A stretch of 39,737 bases of DNA, from the NCBI GenBank assembly GCA_900762355.1, contig CAAFGE010000046.1, positions 1-39,737 on the forward strand. The letters run 5' to 3'. Positions 1-7,682 of this stretch are shown in pieces. The translations under genes were made by a program, and so were the position numbers. The notes beneath the pieces were generated by a model. That model was given only the letters and a program-made list of their open reading frames with translations. It was not told where the DNA came from and searched no databases. The DNA comes from an uncultured Collinsella sp. Its GTDB lineage: Bacteria > Actinomycetota > Coriobacteriia > Coriobacteriales > Coriobacteriaceae. Positions within the stretch are counted from its first letter, which is position 1. The number at the start of each line of letters is the position of its first letter.

Positions 1-14
1 CCGGCAGCTGCCGG
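1..14. repeat. Perfect 14-bp palindrome at the window edge
   Basis: CCGGCAGCTGCCGG reads the same on both strands and is followed by GGAAAG. It resembles the right arm of the hairpin at 2325-2358, which also contains GCTGCCGGGG. It may be half of a terminator lying mostly outside the window; this cannot be decided from the edge. Confidence 0.3.
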
Positions 15-42
15 GGAAAGCCCATCCCAGATTTTGCGACCG

Positions 43-1986
43 CTAGAACGTTCCGCCGCCGCCTCCGCCGGCGCCGCCTCCGCCTCCGCCAGAGAAGCCG
101 CCGCCTCCGCCGCCGCTCGAGCTATCGGAACTCGAAGCCAGCTCGCGGATACTCTCGTGATACACGCTATCGAACGAATCGAGCGGGGACTGGTTGCCGT
201 AATGATGGTAGTACCACCAGTAGCAGGGGTAATTGTCGTAGAAGCCGTCAGCCTCGCGCACCTCGGGCGGCACGGCCTCGGCAAGCTGGCGCAGCACTTC
301 CTTCGAAACGCCCAGCGCCGCGCCCATTACCAGCAGTTTGTTCCACAGCACCAAGTCGCCCGGGACGGCTTCCCTTAGACGCGTGAAGTCCTCGAGCCAA
401 TGCTTAAGCGCCTTGCAACGGACCGCCACCTCGGCACCCTCCGGTGTAAAGCGGCGGAACGTAAGACCCACGCCAATGCCCACCAGCACGATAGGCACCG
501 AGATCACTGCGGCGATAATGTTGGCCTGCGCGCCATCGGTAAAGAAGATGGATCCCACGGGGATAAAGGCGACCAAGATGCCAAGGACCAGGCAAAACAC
601 CATCGCGACAATGCCGTCCGAGGCAACATACTCGCTGTCGGCCAGCTTGCCCTTGACGGTGTTCTGATAGTCCTCGAGCTTGTCGCCCACGGGCGTAGCA
701 TGCTGCTTGACGTAATGCTGCAGCTCGTCAAACGTGCGTGAGCGATCGCCGTTCTCATCGGGTTTTACGCCGGCAAAGAACACCTTAAGCACCATGTGGT
801 CAATGCCTTTGGCCGATTTCCAGCCCGCATCACTCACCGTCACGCGGTACGTCTGCTCCTCTTTCTCTCGCCCCAACAGGCCCTTCTTGGCCTTGGTCAC
901 GGTCGCCTGCTCGAGTCTGATCACGCGGTCGTCGGTGAGCTTCATGAGCGTGGCGATATATGCCTGGTCGGGCACCTCGTTCCAGCTCATAAGAGCCGAA
1001 AGCACAGCGGGGTGGTCGGCCGAGGGCACGTCGCGGAAATATTCGTCCTGGAACAGCGGCTTGGGCTTGGGCTTACGCAGCTTGAGCACAACGATCGTGC
1101 CGGTAAAGGCCACAGCCGCGGCAACGCTCACCACGGCCAGCACGTTGGCGATCATACGCGCATGGGCACGGCGGGCGTTGGCCTCCTCGGCCCAGGCTTT
1201 CTCCTCGCTTAGGATCGTCGGCAGGCGTTCCTCGCTCGAGGCGCTAAGCCACGGCACCCAATCGCTGGGAAAGGCCACGCGCGCCTCGGCGAACTCGCCC
1301 TGATGCACGCAAGGAATGGTATAGGTGACCACGGGCTCGTCCGCGTCGAGCGACACATCGCCCGTGAGCGGACCGTGGCCCCATGCGCGGAAGTTATCGC
1401 CCTTGACGGCCGCCGTCCCGGCAGCGGCATTTGCGAAGTAGAGCTCCATCTCGACGTCATCGGAATCCGCCGACCAGCCGTCGCCCACAAACTTCCAGTA
1501 GAGCTCGGCGGTATCGGACCAGTTCATAACCGCACCGGTCATGGTGTAGCTCACGTAAAAGATTGCGCTGTCGCCGCTCTCGTGAGGGCTGAATACCTTG
1601 ATTCTCACGCCGTCGTCGGACTGTTCCACCGTGTAAACGCCGTCGTCGCCTTTATTTGCGCTATCGACTTTGTTAAACGCAGTGTCGTCTTCCTCGACGC
1701 TCAGCACATTGACGACCACCGAGCCGCCTTGCTGGTTAGAGCCTGTATTGATATCCCAATACACGCCGTTGATGTCGTCGTCGAAATCGAACTGGCGTCC
1801 CTCGACAACGGTCAGCGAGCCATCGGCCTCAACCGTGGCACCGATATAGGTTTGGCTCATGGAGTAGCCGTCGGCGTGCGCGACGGCAGGCAGCAGCAAC
1901 AACGCAAGCGCGACGAGTGCGCAGACGGAAGCGAACCGCGCAAACAGGCGGCGCTGCCGACAGGGCTGGGCAACGGGGGCGTTCAT
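43..1986 (-). CDS. DUF2207 family membrane protein with glycine-rich tail
   Basis: Predicted 647-residue membrane protein of unknown function that fits the DUF2207 family. The start at 1986 is preferred over an in-frame start at 2022 because AAAGGA lies 7 bases upstream of it. Residues 1-38 form a signal peptide (Arg-rich start, hydrophobic stretch, AHA cleavage motif). An extracellular, acidic, beta-rich domain follows to about 277. Membrane spans fall at about 278-301, 458-482 and 488-510, with a charged cytoplasmic domain between the first and second. The last 20 residues are almost only glycine with a few Ser, Phe and Ala, a tail common in this family and in TPM-domain proteins. Its role is unknown; it sits alone on the minus strand. 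Family assignment is from overall layout and the N-terminal YSMSQTYIGATVEADGSLTV-like pattern. Confidence 0.8.
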   Translation of the reverse strand: MNAPVAQPCRQRRLFARFASVCALVALALLLLPAVAHADGYSMSQTYIGATVEADGSLTVVEGRQFDFDDDINGVYWDINTGSNQQGGSVVVNVLSVEEDDTAFNKVDSANKGDDGVYTVEQSDDGVRIKVFSPHESGDSAIFYVSYTMTGAVMNWSDTAELYWKFVGDGWSADSDDVEMELYFANAAAGTAAVKGDNFRAWGHGPLTGDVSLDADEPVVTYTIPCVHQGEFAEARVAFPSDWVPWLSASSEERLPTILSEEKAWAEEANARRAHARMIANVLAVVSVAAAVAFTGTIVVLKLRKPKPKPLFQDEYFRDVPSADHPAVLSALMSWNEVPDQAYIATLMKLTDDRVIRLEQATVTKAKKGLLGREKEEQTYRVTVSDAGWKSAKGIDHMVLKVFFAGVKPDENGDRSRTFDELQHYVKQHATPVGDKLEDYQNTVKGKLADSEYVASDGIVAMVFCLVLGILVAFIPVGSIFFTDGAQANIIAAVISVPIVLVGIGVGLTFRRFTPEGAEVAVRCKALKHWLEDFTRLREAVPGDLVLWNKLLVMGAALGVSKEVLRQLAEAVPPEVREADGFYDNYPCYWWYYHHYGNQSPLDSFDSVYHESIRELASSSDSSSGGGGGGFSGGGGGGAGGGGGGTF

Positions 1987-2109
1987 AGGCACATCCTTTG
2001 TCTGTGGTACCAGTAGCGTCATTGTCCCACGTTTGCGGGTTCATGTGACGAACATCTAGGCCAGCGGAGCGTCAAAACGGGACAAAAGTCACGCCCGTGG
2101 CCGGCACCT

Positions 2110-2149
2110 GGGGACGTTCCTTATCTGTCGGCAATCTGGGACACTCCTT
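2110..2149. repeat. GGGGACGTTCCTT motif with degenerate second copy
   Basis: GGGGACGTTCCTT at 2110-2122 is followed by the related GGGACACTCCTT at 2138-2149. GGGGACGTTCTTA also occurs inside the hairpin at 25219-25247. The 1987-2482 stretch holds no gene I can support; apart from these motifs and the hairpin at 2325 I see nothing in it. Confidence 0.35.
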
Positions 2150-2324
2150 GGCATGACCTGCGCCAGCAATAGATACCACTTCACAGCTCCGTCACAGGTG
2201 TAGCGGCTTTGTGTGGGCGCGGCAGGCGCTGTTTGAGTCTGCGGTCGAAGGGCATAAAGCAGTTGAGCGAAAACGGTTTGCCCCTTTGCCGTCCGCTTGA
2301 GGATCATGTCCCCCTTTTCCGCGG

Positions 2325-2358
2325 AAACCCCGGCAGTTGCGAAGAGCTGCCGGGGTTT
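2325..2358. terminator. Strong intergenic hairpin, possible terminator
   Basis: AAACCCCGGCAG (2325-2336) pairs with CTGCCGGGGTTT (2347-2358), a perfect 12-bp stem with a 10-base loop. There is no clear T-run on either strand, so termination is plausible but not certain. No gene in the window obviously ends here. Confidence 0.5.
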
Positions 2359-2482
2359 CTGTCGTTTGAGGGCTAGATTGATTGACGACGATTAAGGCGC
2401 CGAGCCGGTGGTCCGGCACGCGCAACGTGTGGCCTCAGCAACTTGCAGGCCACGGCAGCGTCTCCCCCACCGCGCCCCGCGC

Positions 2483-2488
2483 TATACT
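2483..2488 (+). promoter_or_regulatory. -10 box of a leaderless promoter for gluQRS
   Basis: TATACT ends 7 bases before the ATG at 2496, so transcription would begin at or next to the start codon. No Shine-Dalgarno sequence precedes the ATG. No good -35 element is visible at the usual distance. Confidence 0.5.
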
Positions 2489-2495
2489 CGTCCGC

Positions 2496-3500
2496 ATGGA
2501 CATCAACGCACGCAACATAGCAACAACCGCCGCCGACGCGCCAACGACGCCGGCCGCTCCCGCGCCCGTCGTGGGGCGCTTCGCCCCGTCGCCCTCGGGC
2601 CGTATGCACCTGGGCAACGTGTTCAGCTGCCTGTGCGCATGGCTTTCGGCCCGCAGCCAGGGCGGCAGCATCGTGTTACGCATTGAGGACCTGGACGATC
2701 GCTGCAAGCGCCCGGAACTTGCCGTCCAATTGATTGACGACCTGGCCTGGCTGGGGCTGGAGTGGGACGAAGGCCCCTACTACCAGCACGACCGCCTAGA
2801 CCTGTACGAGAGCGCCTTGCGCCGGCTGAAAGACGCCGGCCTCACCTATCCCTGCTTTTGCACACGCGCCGAGCTCCACGCCGCGAGTGCACCGCACGCG
2901 AGCGACGGCACGCCCATCTACCGTGGCGCCTGCCGAAGTCTTTCGGCCGAGGAGGTGGCCCGCCGCAGCGCCCTGCGCGCCCCGGCCACACGTCTGCGCG
3001 TGCCCACCGTCGACGACCTCGCAGACGACGTGATCGAATTTGTGGATCGCACGTACGGCGCCCAATGCGAAGCACTCGCCACCGAGTGCGGCGACTTTTT
3101 GGTGCGCCGCAGCGACGGCGTGTTTGCCTATCAGCTAGCCGTGGTGGTCGACGACGCTGCCATGGGCGTCACCGAGGTCGTGCGCGGATGCGACCTGCTG
3201 GGGTCCACACCGCGCCAGATCTATCTGCAGCACCTGTTGGGACTTCCCACACCGCACTACGCGCACATTCCGCTGCTCATGTCGCCGGACGGCCGCCGCC
3301 TTTCCAAGCGCGACCGCGACCTGGACCTGGGCGAGCTCCGCACCCGCTTTGGCGTGCCCGAAGCGCTGCTGGGCTGGCTCGCCGGACAAACAGGCATCGC
3401 GCCGGACACCACGCCGCGCTCTGCCGAGCAGCTGGTCGAGCATTTTAGCTGGGATGTTATCCGCGCGCACCGAGAGAACATCACTGTAACGGCTGAGTAG
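2496..3500 (+). CDS. gluQ: Glutamyl-Q tRNA(Asp) synthetase (GluQRS)
   Basis: 334-residue truncated glutamyl-tRNA synthetase paralogue. GluQRS enzymes attach glutamate to queuosine at position 34 of tRNA-Asp, without needing an anticodon-binding domain. Numbering here is from an in-frame upstream Met at 2382, so subtract 38 for the ATG at 2496: the HIGH-like motif HLGN lies at 38-41 (preceded by FAPSPSGRM), the family zinc site at C120, C122, Y142 and C146, and the KMSKS-like RLSKRD at 268-273. The protein ends soon after the catalytic core, as expected for GluQRS rather than GltX. The ATG at 2496 is preferred because the -10 box TATACT lies just upstream and conserved sequence begins about 25 residues later. 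It is convergent with the metallophosphoesterase gene. Confidence 0.88.
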   Translation: MDINARNIATTAADAPTTPAAPAPVVGRFAPSPSGRMHLGNVFSCLCAWLSARSQGGSIVLRIEDLDDRCKRPELAVQLIDDLAWLGLEWDEGPYYQHDRLDLYESALRRLKDAGLTYPCFCTRAELHAASAPHASDGTPIYRGACRSLSAEEVARRSALRAPATRLRVPTVDDLADDVIEFVDRTYGAQCEALATECGDFLVRRSDGVFAYQLAVVVDDAAMGVTEVVRGCDLLGSTPRQIYLQHLLGLPTPHYAHIPLLMSPDGRRLSKRDRDLDLGELRTRFGVPEALLGWLAGQTGIAPDTTPRSAEQLVEHFSWDVIRAHRENITVTAE

Positions 3501-3517
3501 CCAAATACGCCCCACCC

Positions 3518-4243
3518 CTACGCAACATCCCAAGGCTGGAGTTCGTCGCCCAGGCGAACGATGCAGTCGTAGAGCACGGTATGGCGCTCGGTCGGGTTGG
3601 CATCTCGATGAAAATGCCCGTAGTACCAGCGCTTGTAGTCCAAGCGATCTTCCAGCTCATCGAAAAACGCCGTAAGCCGATCAACGGCGGGGCAATTCCA
3701 GCCGGGCGCCGGATAAAGCGTGGGCGAAAGCATGCGCGTAGAGCAGGTGTGGGTGACCACGTAGTCGACCTTCCAGCCCACGCTGTCGAGCTTTGTCCGC
3801 GCCTCCTCAAAGTTGCGCTCGTCTGGCAGCTCCTGCGGCCACCAGCTGGAATACGGAATGCGGTATTCCTTGTCCACGCTCGTGGCGCCGCCCATGGTAA
3901 AGACCGTTGAGCCGTCGAGCTCAAAAACCTCGCCGCGCGTCAGGCGCCGTATGGGCGAAGTATCCGACAGGCGCTGCGTCAGCCCACCATGCCACAGCTC
4001 CATGGGGCGTTCTGCCCAATGGTCGTAGCGTTCGTGGTTGCCGTCGACGAACAGCACGGTATAGGGACGCGATTCTAGCCAAGCGATGTCGGCGCATTCC
4101 TCGGCAGAGAAATCCCACGGAAAGCCAAAATCGCCGGCGACGATGAGATAGTCGTCGTTCGTCAGGTTATCCCCAAAGTCCCAATCGCGCAGCTTTTGCA
4201 TGTCAGCGCCGCCATGGACGTCGCCCGTCACATAGACCGTCAT
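3518..4243 (-). CDS. Calcineurin-like metallophosphoesterase
   Basis: 241-residue cytoplasmic metallophosphoesterase. The family's dimetal-site motifs appear in order: GDVHG at residues 7-11, VAGDFG, DGNHERYD, VVTHTCS and YGHFHRD. Starting at 4243 gives MTVYVTGDVHG, the normal beginning of the family; a further in-frame start at 4279 would only add 12 unrelated residues. GGTGAT just upstream is a modest ribosome binding site. The substrate cannot be told from sequence: members of this family cut phosphodiesters or phosphomonoesters, and some are Ser/Thr protein phosphatases. It is convergent with gluQ, 17 bases apart. Confidence 0.85.
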   Translation of the reverse strand: MTVYVTGDVHGGADMQKLRDWDFGDNLTNDDYLIVAGDFGFPWDFSAEECADIAWLESRPYTVLFVDGNHERYDHWAERPMELWHGGLTQRLSDTSPIRRLTRGEVFELDGSTVFTMGGATSVDKEYRIPYSSWWPQELPDERNFEEARTKLDSVGWKVDYVVTHTCSTRMLSPTLYPAPGWNCPAVDRLTAFFDELEDRLDYKRWYYGHFHRDANPTERHTVLYDCIVRLGDELQPWDVA

Positions 4244-4328
4244 CGGATCACCGCTTCCCTGTAAGTCGCTAGTCCACATTCTGCACGATCACTAAGCCAA
4301 CCGTTCCAACCCTTCCATCCCTTAGGGC

Positions 4329-4568
4329 TTACCCCTCGTTCTTCCATCCAAACGGGTCGAGCACCCAAAAGATCAAATCAAGCACGCCGCCGGTCATCAT
4401 GGCGGCGGCAAGGGCGATGATAACGTGCAGGGAACTGGCACTTCGGAGCACGTCGAATGGCCCCAAAACAGCCAGCAGCGCGACCGCTGCGCCGGCTACG
4501 CACAGCGCAAGGCACGGTCCCGCGTCCTTGACGCACTTCTTTGCGAGATGTTTGGTGTTGTCACTCAT
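4329..4568 (-). CDS. Small membrane protein, unknown function
   Basis: 79-residue protein I do not recognise. It has a short polar, Lys-rich N terminus, then two hydrophobic stretches (about residues 18-35 and 47-70), and ends with the charged tail FGWKNEG. This suggests two membrane spans with a short hairpin between them. The start at 4568 is chosen over an in-frame one at 4607 because AAGGAG lies about 10 bases upstream of it. It follows the metallophosphoesterase gene's upstream side on the same strand, with no obvious functional link. Confidence 0.6.
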   Translation of the reverse strand: MSDNTKHLAKKCVKDAGPCLALCVAGAAVALLAVLGPFDVLRSASSLHVIIALAAAMMTGGVLDLIFWVLDPFGWKNEG

Positions 4569-4691
4569 TGGTATCGAGCTCCTTAGAGGGTCGTTGTTCA
4601 AATTCATACCGCCGCGGCAGAATAGGACGGCAGGTTAAGTGTCACACGTCGTGCGGACACAAAATACCGATCACCACCGCTTACCTACCGT

Positions 4692-4847
4692 TCACGTAGA
4701 AGGGACCCGATTTATATGCCCACAGATCTTGATCTCTTCCTCGGTCAGTGAGATCCTTCGATCAAGCTTCCTGGATAGGGGCTGGAAGATGAGACGGATG
4801 TCTCTAGGCACAACACCATAACGCCCGATCACCGTTATGGCTTTCGT
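4692..4847 (-). pseudogene. Possible gene remnant, C-terminal fragment
   Basis: On the minus strand a 51-codon open stretch runs from just after an in-frame TAG (4850-4848) to a TGA at 4694-4692. It reads like real protein, with VVPRDIRLIFQPLSRKLDRR followed by an acidic helix SLTEEEIKICGHINR. There is no ATG; the only candidate start is a GTG at 4832 with no ribosome binding site. It may be the decayed end of a gene cut when the neighbouring island was inserted. I do not recognise the family. Confidence 0.3.
4816..4840 (+). repeat. Hairpin ahead of the island's first gene
   Basis: CCATAACG (4816-4823) pairs perfectly with CGTTATGG (4833-4840) around a 9-base loop. It lies 12 bases before a terminator-like hairpin, so the two could form an attenuator upstream of the gene at 4956, or mark a small transcript. 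Confidence 0.4.
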
Positions 4848-4851
4848 CTAG

Positions 4852-4872
4852 AGCTGGGAGACCAGCTTTTTT
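4852..4872 (+). terminator. Rho-independent terminator or attenuator
   Basis: AGCTGG, a four-base loop GAGA, CCAGCT and then a run of six T form a compact intrinsic terminator on the plus strand. It is upstream of the gene at 4956 with no complete plus-strand gene before it, so it may end a short untranslated transcript. Confidence 0.6.
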
Positions 4873-4955
4873 GTTAGCGATGCTCCCTTTCAATCTCCGG
4901 CACTCCAAGAGCGCAGGCCTGTTGTTTTGACTACTTTAGACGAAAGGGTTTCGCT

Positions 4956-6365
4956 ATGAGCACCGACATTATTGTTCGCTTTACCGACAGCTACGAGCAA
5001 AAAGTTGGAGACATTAAAAAGATCGTCGGGCTGATGTCCCCCAAATCCATTATCAAAATTATCGACACTCTCGATCTCGATGCCAACCCCCGCAATTCCC
5101 GTTTGGGCTCAGTGACCGATGCTATTCAGGCATCCATTCGCGCTGATGAGCTTTCTCCCACGCAAAAGCTCTTTCCTTTTAAATCAAAGGGAATTCTGCT
5201 CGCGTCCTCGAGCTACGAGTCCCTTGATCGCGGGCGTTATCGTCTAAGCTTTGCTTCTCACGACGAAGTTGAGGGAATTCTTGACGGCGGCCACAACACA
5301 CTCGCAATCGGCAGCTACATTCTCAGCGAAGCCGAACATGCGCTTGGCAATCGACCTCCCAAAAAGAACGAAGTCACAATCTGGGATTCATTCAAGCAAA
5401 CATGGATGAACCGTCGAACCGATATTGAAGAGTACCTGTCACTTCTCCGTGAAGAAAAAGCAGCCCTCAAAGAGAAAGGCATAAGCACTCTAGACTTCTC
5501 GATTCCTGTCGAATTGCTCGTTCCAACCGACCCAAACGATGCGCTCTGCGTTGAGAACTTCCGCACCTCACTTTTGGAAATCTGCGACGCTCGCAACAAT
5601 AACGCTCAACTCACACAAGGCACCAAGGGCAATCAGGAAGGTCTTTTCGATTCCTTTAAGGCTCTTTATGCCGAAAAATATCCTGAATTTGCAGCCAAAA
5701 TCAGCTGGAAAACCAACGACGGCAACCCCATTGAATCCAGAAAGCTTGTCGCACTCTCTTGGATCCCGTTATCGCTCATCTCGAGTAACGTCACCTCTGG
5801 CGACATCGAAGCGCCACAACTTCCCCTAGTCTATAGCGGCAAGGAGAAGTGCCAGGAAAAGTTCTTGCAGCTTATGAGGGATGACCGAGTAAGCAAAGCT
5901 GCTGGTTCAGCGCGCCGCGAACTCAAGAATCCGCAAGTTCTCAGCGCACTCAAAGTGGCTACGGACCTTCCCGGTCTATACGATGAAATCTATTCGCGTT
6001 TCCCCAAGCACTACAACAAAACAGGAAGCTACGGAAAAATCGGCGCCGTTAAGAGCCTTAAGAATAGTCGCAATGAATACAAAACTCCCTTCTTTGAAAA
6101 GACAACGGACAATCCTGTTCCTGATGGCTTTATCTACCCCCTAGTCTGTGGCCTCCGCGCATTGATGGAAGCAGATGATCAGGGGAAGGTGTATTGGAAA
6201 ACTGATCCTCACAAGTTCCTCGATAGCCCGGCATTTGAAAATGTCGTCGCTCAATACAGCGGTGTCATTCAGCAATCTGACTACGATCCGCAAAAGGTCG
6301 GCAAGGGCGCTATGAGCTACACCGCCGTTGAAAACTCGATGAAGCTCGCAGTTCTTATGGGCTAG
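4956..6365 (+). CDS. AIPR/DGQHR-like protein, putative phage-defence gene
   Basis: 469-residue cytoplasmic protein without a signal peptide or membrane span. It resembles the AIPR (abortive infection phage resistance) and DGQHR groups. NPRNSRLGS at about 45-53 is followed by a basic KSKGILLASS stretch (76-85) and then GILDGGHNTLAIG at 107-119. That last motif matches the family's central DGG(H/Q) signature. An Asn-rich segment, CDARNNNAQLTQ, follows near residue 210, where AIPR proteins carry their NxQ motif. AAAGGG lies 7 bases before the ATG. The gene converges on an EcoRII-type restriction endonuclease gene and is visibly A+T-richer than the core genes either side of the island, suggesting acquisition with it. 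A molecular function is not established; a role in phage defence is inferred from family and neighbours. Confidence 0.6.
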   Translation: MSTDIIVRFTDSYEQKVGDIKKIVGLMSPKSIIKIIDTLDLDANPRNSRLGSVTDAIQASIRADELSPTQKLFPFKSKGILLASSSYESLDRGRYRLSFASHDEVEGILDGGHNTLAIGSYILSEAEHALGNRPPKKNEVTIWDSFKQTWMNRRTDIEEYLSLLREEKAALKEKGISTLDFSIPVELLVPTDPNDALCVENFRTSLLEICDARNNNAQLTQGTKGNQEGLFDSFKALYAEKYPEFAAKISWKTNDGNPIESRKLVALSWIPLSLISSNVTSGDIEAPQLPLVYSGKEKCQEKFLQLMRDDRVSKAAGSARRELKNPQVLSALKVATDLPGLYDEIYSRFPKHYNKTGSYGKIGAVKSLKNSRNEYKTPFFEKTTDNPVPDGFIYPLVCGLRALMEADDQGKVYWKTDPHKFLDSPAFENVVAQYSGVIQQSDYDPQKVGKGAMSYTAVENSMKLAVLMG

Positions 6366-6387
6366 CGGATACTTAGGCAAAGCATCG

Positions 6388-6427
6388 GCGCGCAAGGACG
6401 TCATTTATGCCCGACGCACTTGCGCGC
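6388..6427. terminator. Bidirectional terminator between convergent genes
   Basis: GCGCGCAAG (6388-6396) pairs perfectly with CTTGCGCGC (6419-6427), followed by TTATTATT on the plus strand. It sits between the convergent AIPR-like and restriction endonuclease genes. Confidence 0.6.
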
Positions 6428-6470
6428 TTATTATTAAGCTGGCTATGTAAAACTCCGGTATAGAAATGAA

Positions 6471-7682
6471 CTATTGTCGTTCTTTATCGACCAGTAGTTG
6501 GCAAAACTCCCCTACGTCCATCAGCCAGCTTTGCTGTTCAGCCGTATATGAACCAAATACAGGACGAGGCACAACCAGTTGGAGACTATGCCTGCGCATC
6601 GAGTCCGTGTACTCAGTGCTCACCGCCACATCAAGTGTAATCAAATGCTTCTTTTCAATTCTATCCGCTTCTTCCAACACTTGGCGCCAGCGCTCTTTAA
6701 CGGTCGTTTTTGCGCCAAGCATGGTCAGCTTCTCGGCAGGATACAAAGGATTTCTATAAGCCTCAATCGACGGCATAATGAAATCTGGCTTTGATTTGCC
6801 CTCAGTATACGGCTGAGCGGAATAACTTATGCCCCATCCCTTAAACAGGTACTCAAGTTGATGCTCGAAAGCAGTTCCCGCGCGCGATTTCCTCCGCTGG
6901 AAAGCTGACATCGTGGTCCGTAACACTCCATCAACATCGAGATCGCCTCTTAGATAGGGAGCCAAATCGCGCTCAAGCAAATGTCTCTCGAATACCTTAA
7001 AGAGAATCTCTTCTCGCTCATAGCAGTCAAGAAGGCACTTGTCGGGGTTGCTCCTCCAATCAAGCACACCCAAAGTCGAGATGGAATACCTCGTGAATTC
7101 AATCCCTTTGGGAAAAGAATCACCGAACTTTTCGACCATTTCATCCAAATACGTAACAGCTGACGTGGGAAGCGAAACTTCGATGCCAATCGCTTCAAGA
7201 ATGGATGCGGCGATTGAGTCTATTCGTCTGTCATCTGCGGTTGACCGCGAAAAACCACTGTCGTCAACTTCGTTCAAACCGAAAAGCCATCTTAATTGGC
7301 ACTCGGCATTTGATCCTTGTCTAGCAAATACAATCAGAAGACCATGCTCGTCTGAAGGTGCAATGACCATCAGGTCACCGATTATCGAGGCTCGTATCGC
7401 TTCGCTATCGTTGTAATAGAGCCTGTATTCTGTCCTAGTCGGATGCTTCCTGCGCGCGTCGTACCAAGTCGTAAACCCGTGATCAAACAAAGGGTCTGCA
7501 TCGTCGCAAAGAAATACGAAGGTCGTCGGTATATTTCTTATATCATCGTCGCCAAACAGGGAACGGAGCTCCGCAGTTCCGTTGAATTCATGCTGGTTGC
7601 TGCGTTTTCTATCAATATCAACAGCAACGAGTTTCTTCGCAACCGCGCCGTCAAAATAGCTACTCAGAACTCCGTAGTCCAT
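6471..7682 (-). CDS. EcoRII-type type II restriction endonuclease
   Basis: 403-residue endonuclease, nearly the length of EcoRII (404), an enzyme that cuts before CCWGG and needs a second site as effector. The C-terminal half carries the EcoRII catalytic domain: RRKSRAGTAFEHQLEYLF (263-280), TEGKSKPDFIMPS (293-305), AKTTVKERWRQVLEEAD (324-340) and LQLVVP (367-372). The expected catalytic residues are present: D300, Y309, K325, K329, R331 and E338, each one position later than in EcoRII as I recall it. Residues 1 to about 200 correspond to the effector-binding N domain and are more divergent, with TEYRLYYND at 84-92 resembling the EcoRII YYNS segment. The start overlaps the methyltransferase gene by 23 bases, with GGGAG 9 bases upstream. 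CCWGG specificity is an inference from the conserved catalytic half; a related site such as CCNGG is possible. Confidence 0.9.
   Translation of the reverse strand: MDYGVLSSYFDGAVAKKLVAVDIDRKRSNQHEFNGTAELRSLFGDDDIRNIPTTFVFLCDDADPLFDHGFTTWYDARRKHPTRTEYRLYYNDSEAIRASIIGDLMVIAPSDEHGLLIVFARQGSNAECQLRWLFGLNEVDDSGFSRSTADDRRIDSIAASILEAIGIEVSLPTSAVTYLDEMVEKFGDSFPKGIEFTRYSISTLGVLDWRSNPDKCLLDCYEREEILFKVFERHLLERDLAPYLRGDLDVDGVLRTTMSAFQRRKSRAGTAFEHQLEYLFKGWGISYSAQPYTEGKSKPDFIMPSIEAYRNPLYPAEKLTMLGAKTTVKERWRQVLEEADRIEKKHLITLDVAVSTEYTDSMRRHSLQLVVPRPVFGSYTAEQQSWLMDVGEFCQLLVDKERQ

Noticed and set aside
2089..2307. 72-codon minus-strand frame with a G-rich site upstream
   Set aside because: No family, no neighbours and no sign of codon bias; it overlaps the repeat motifs.
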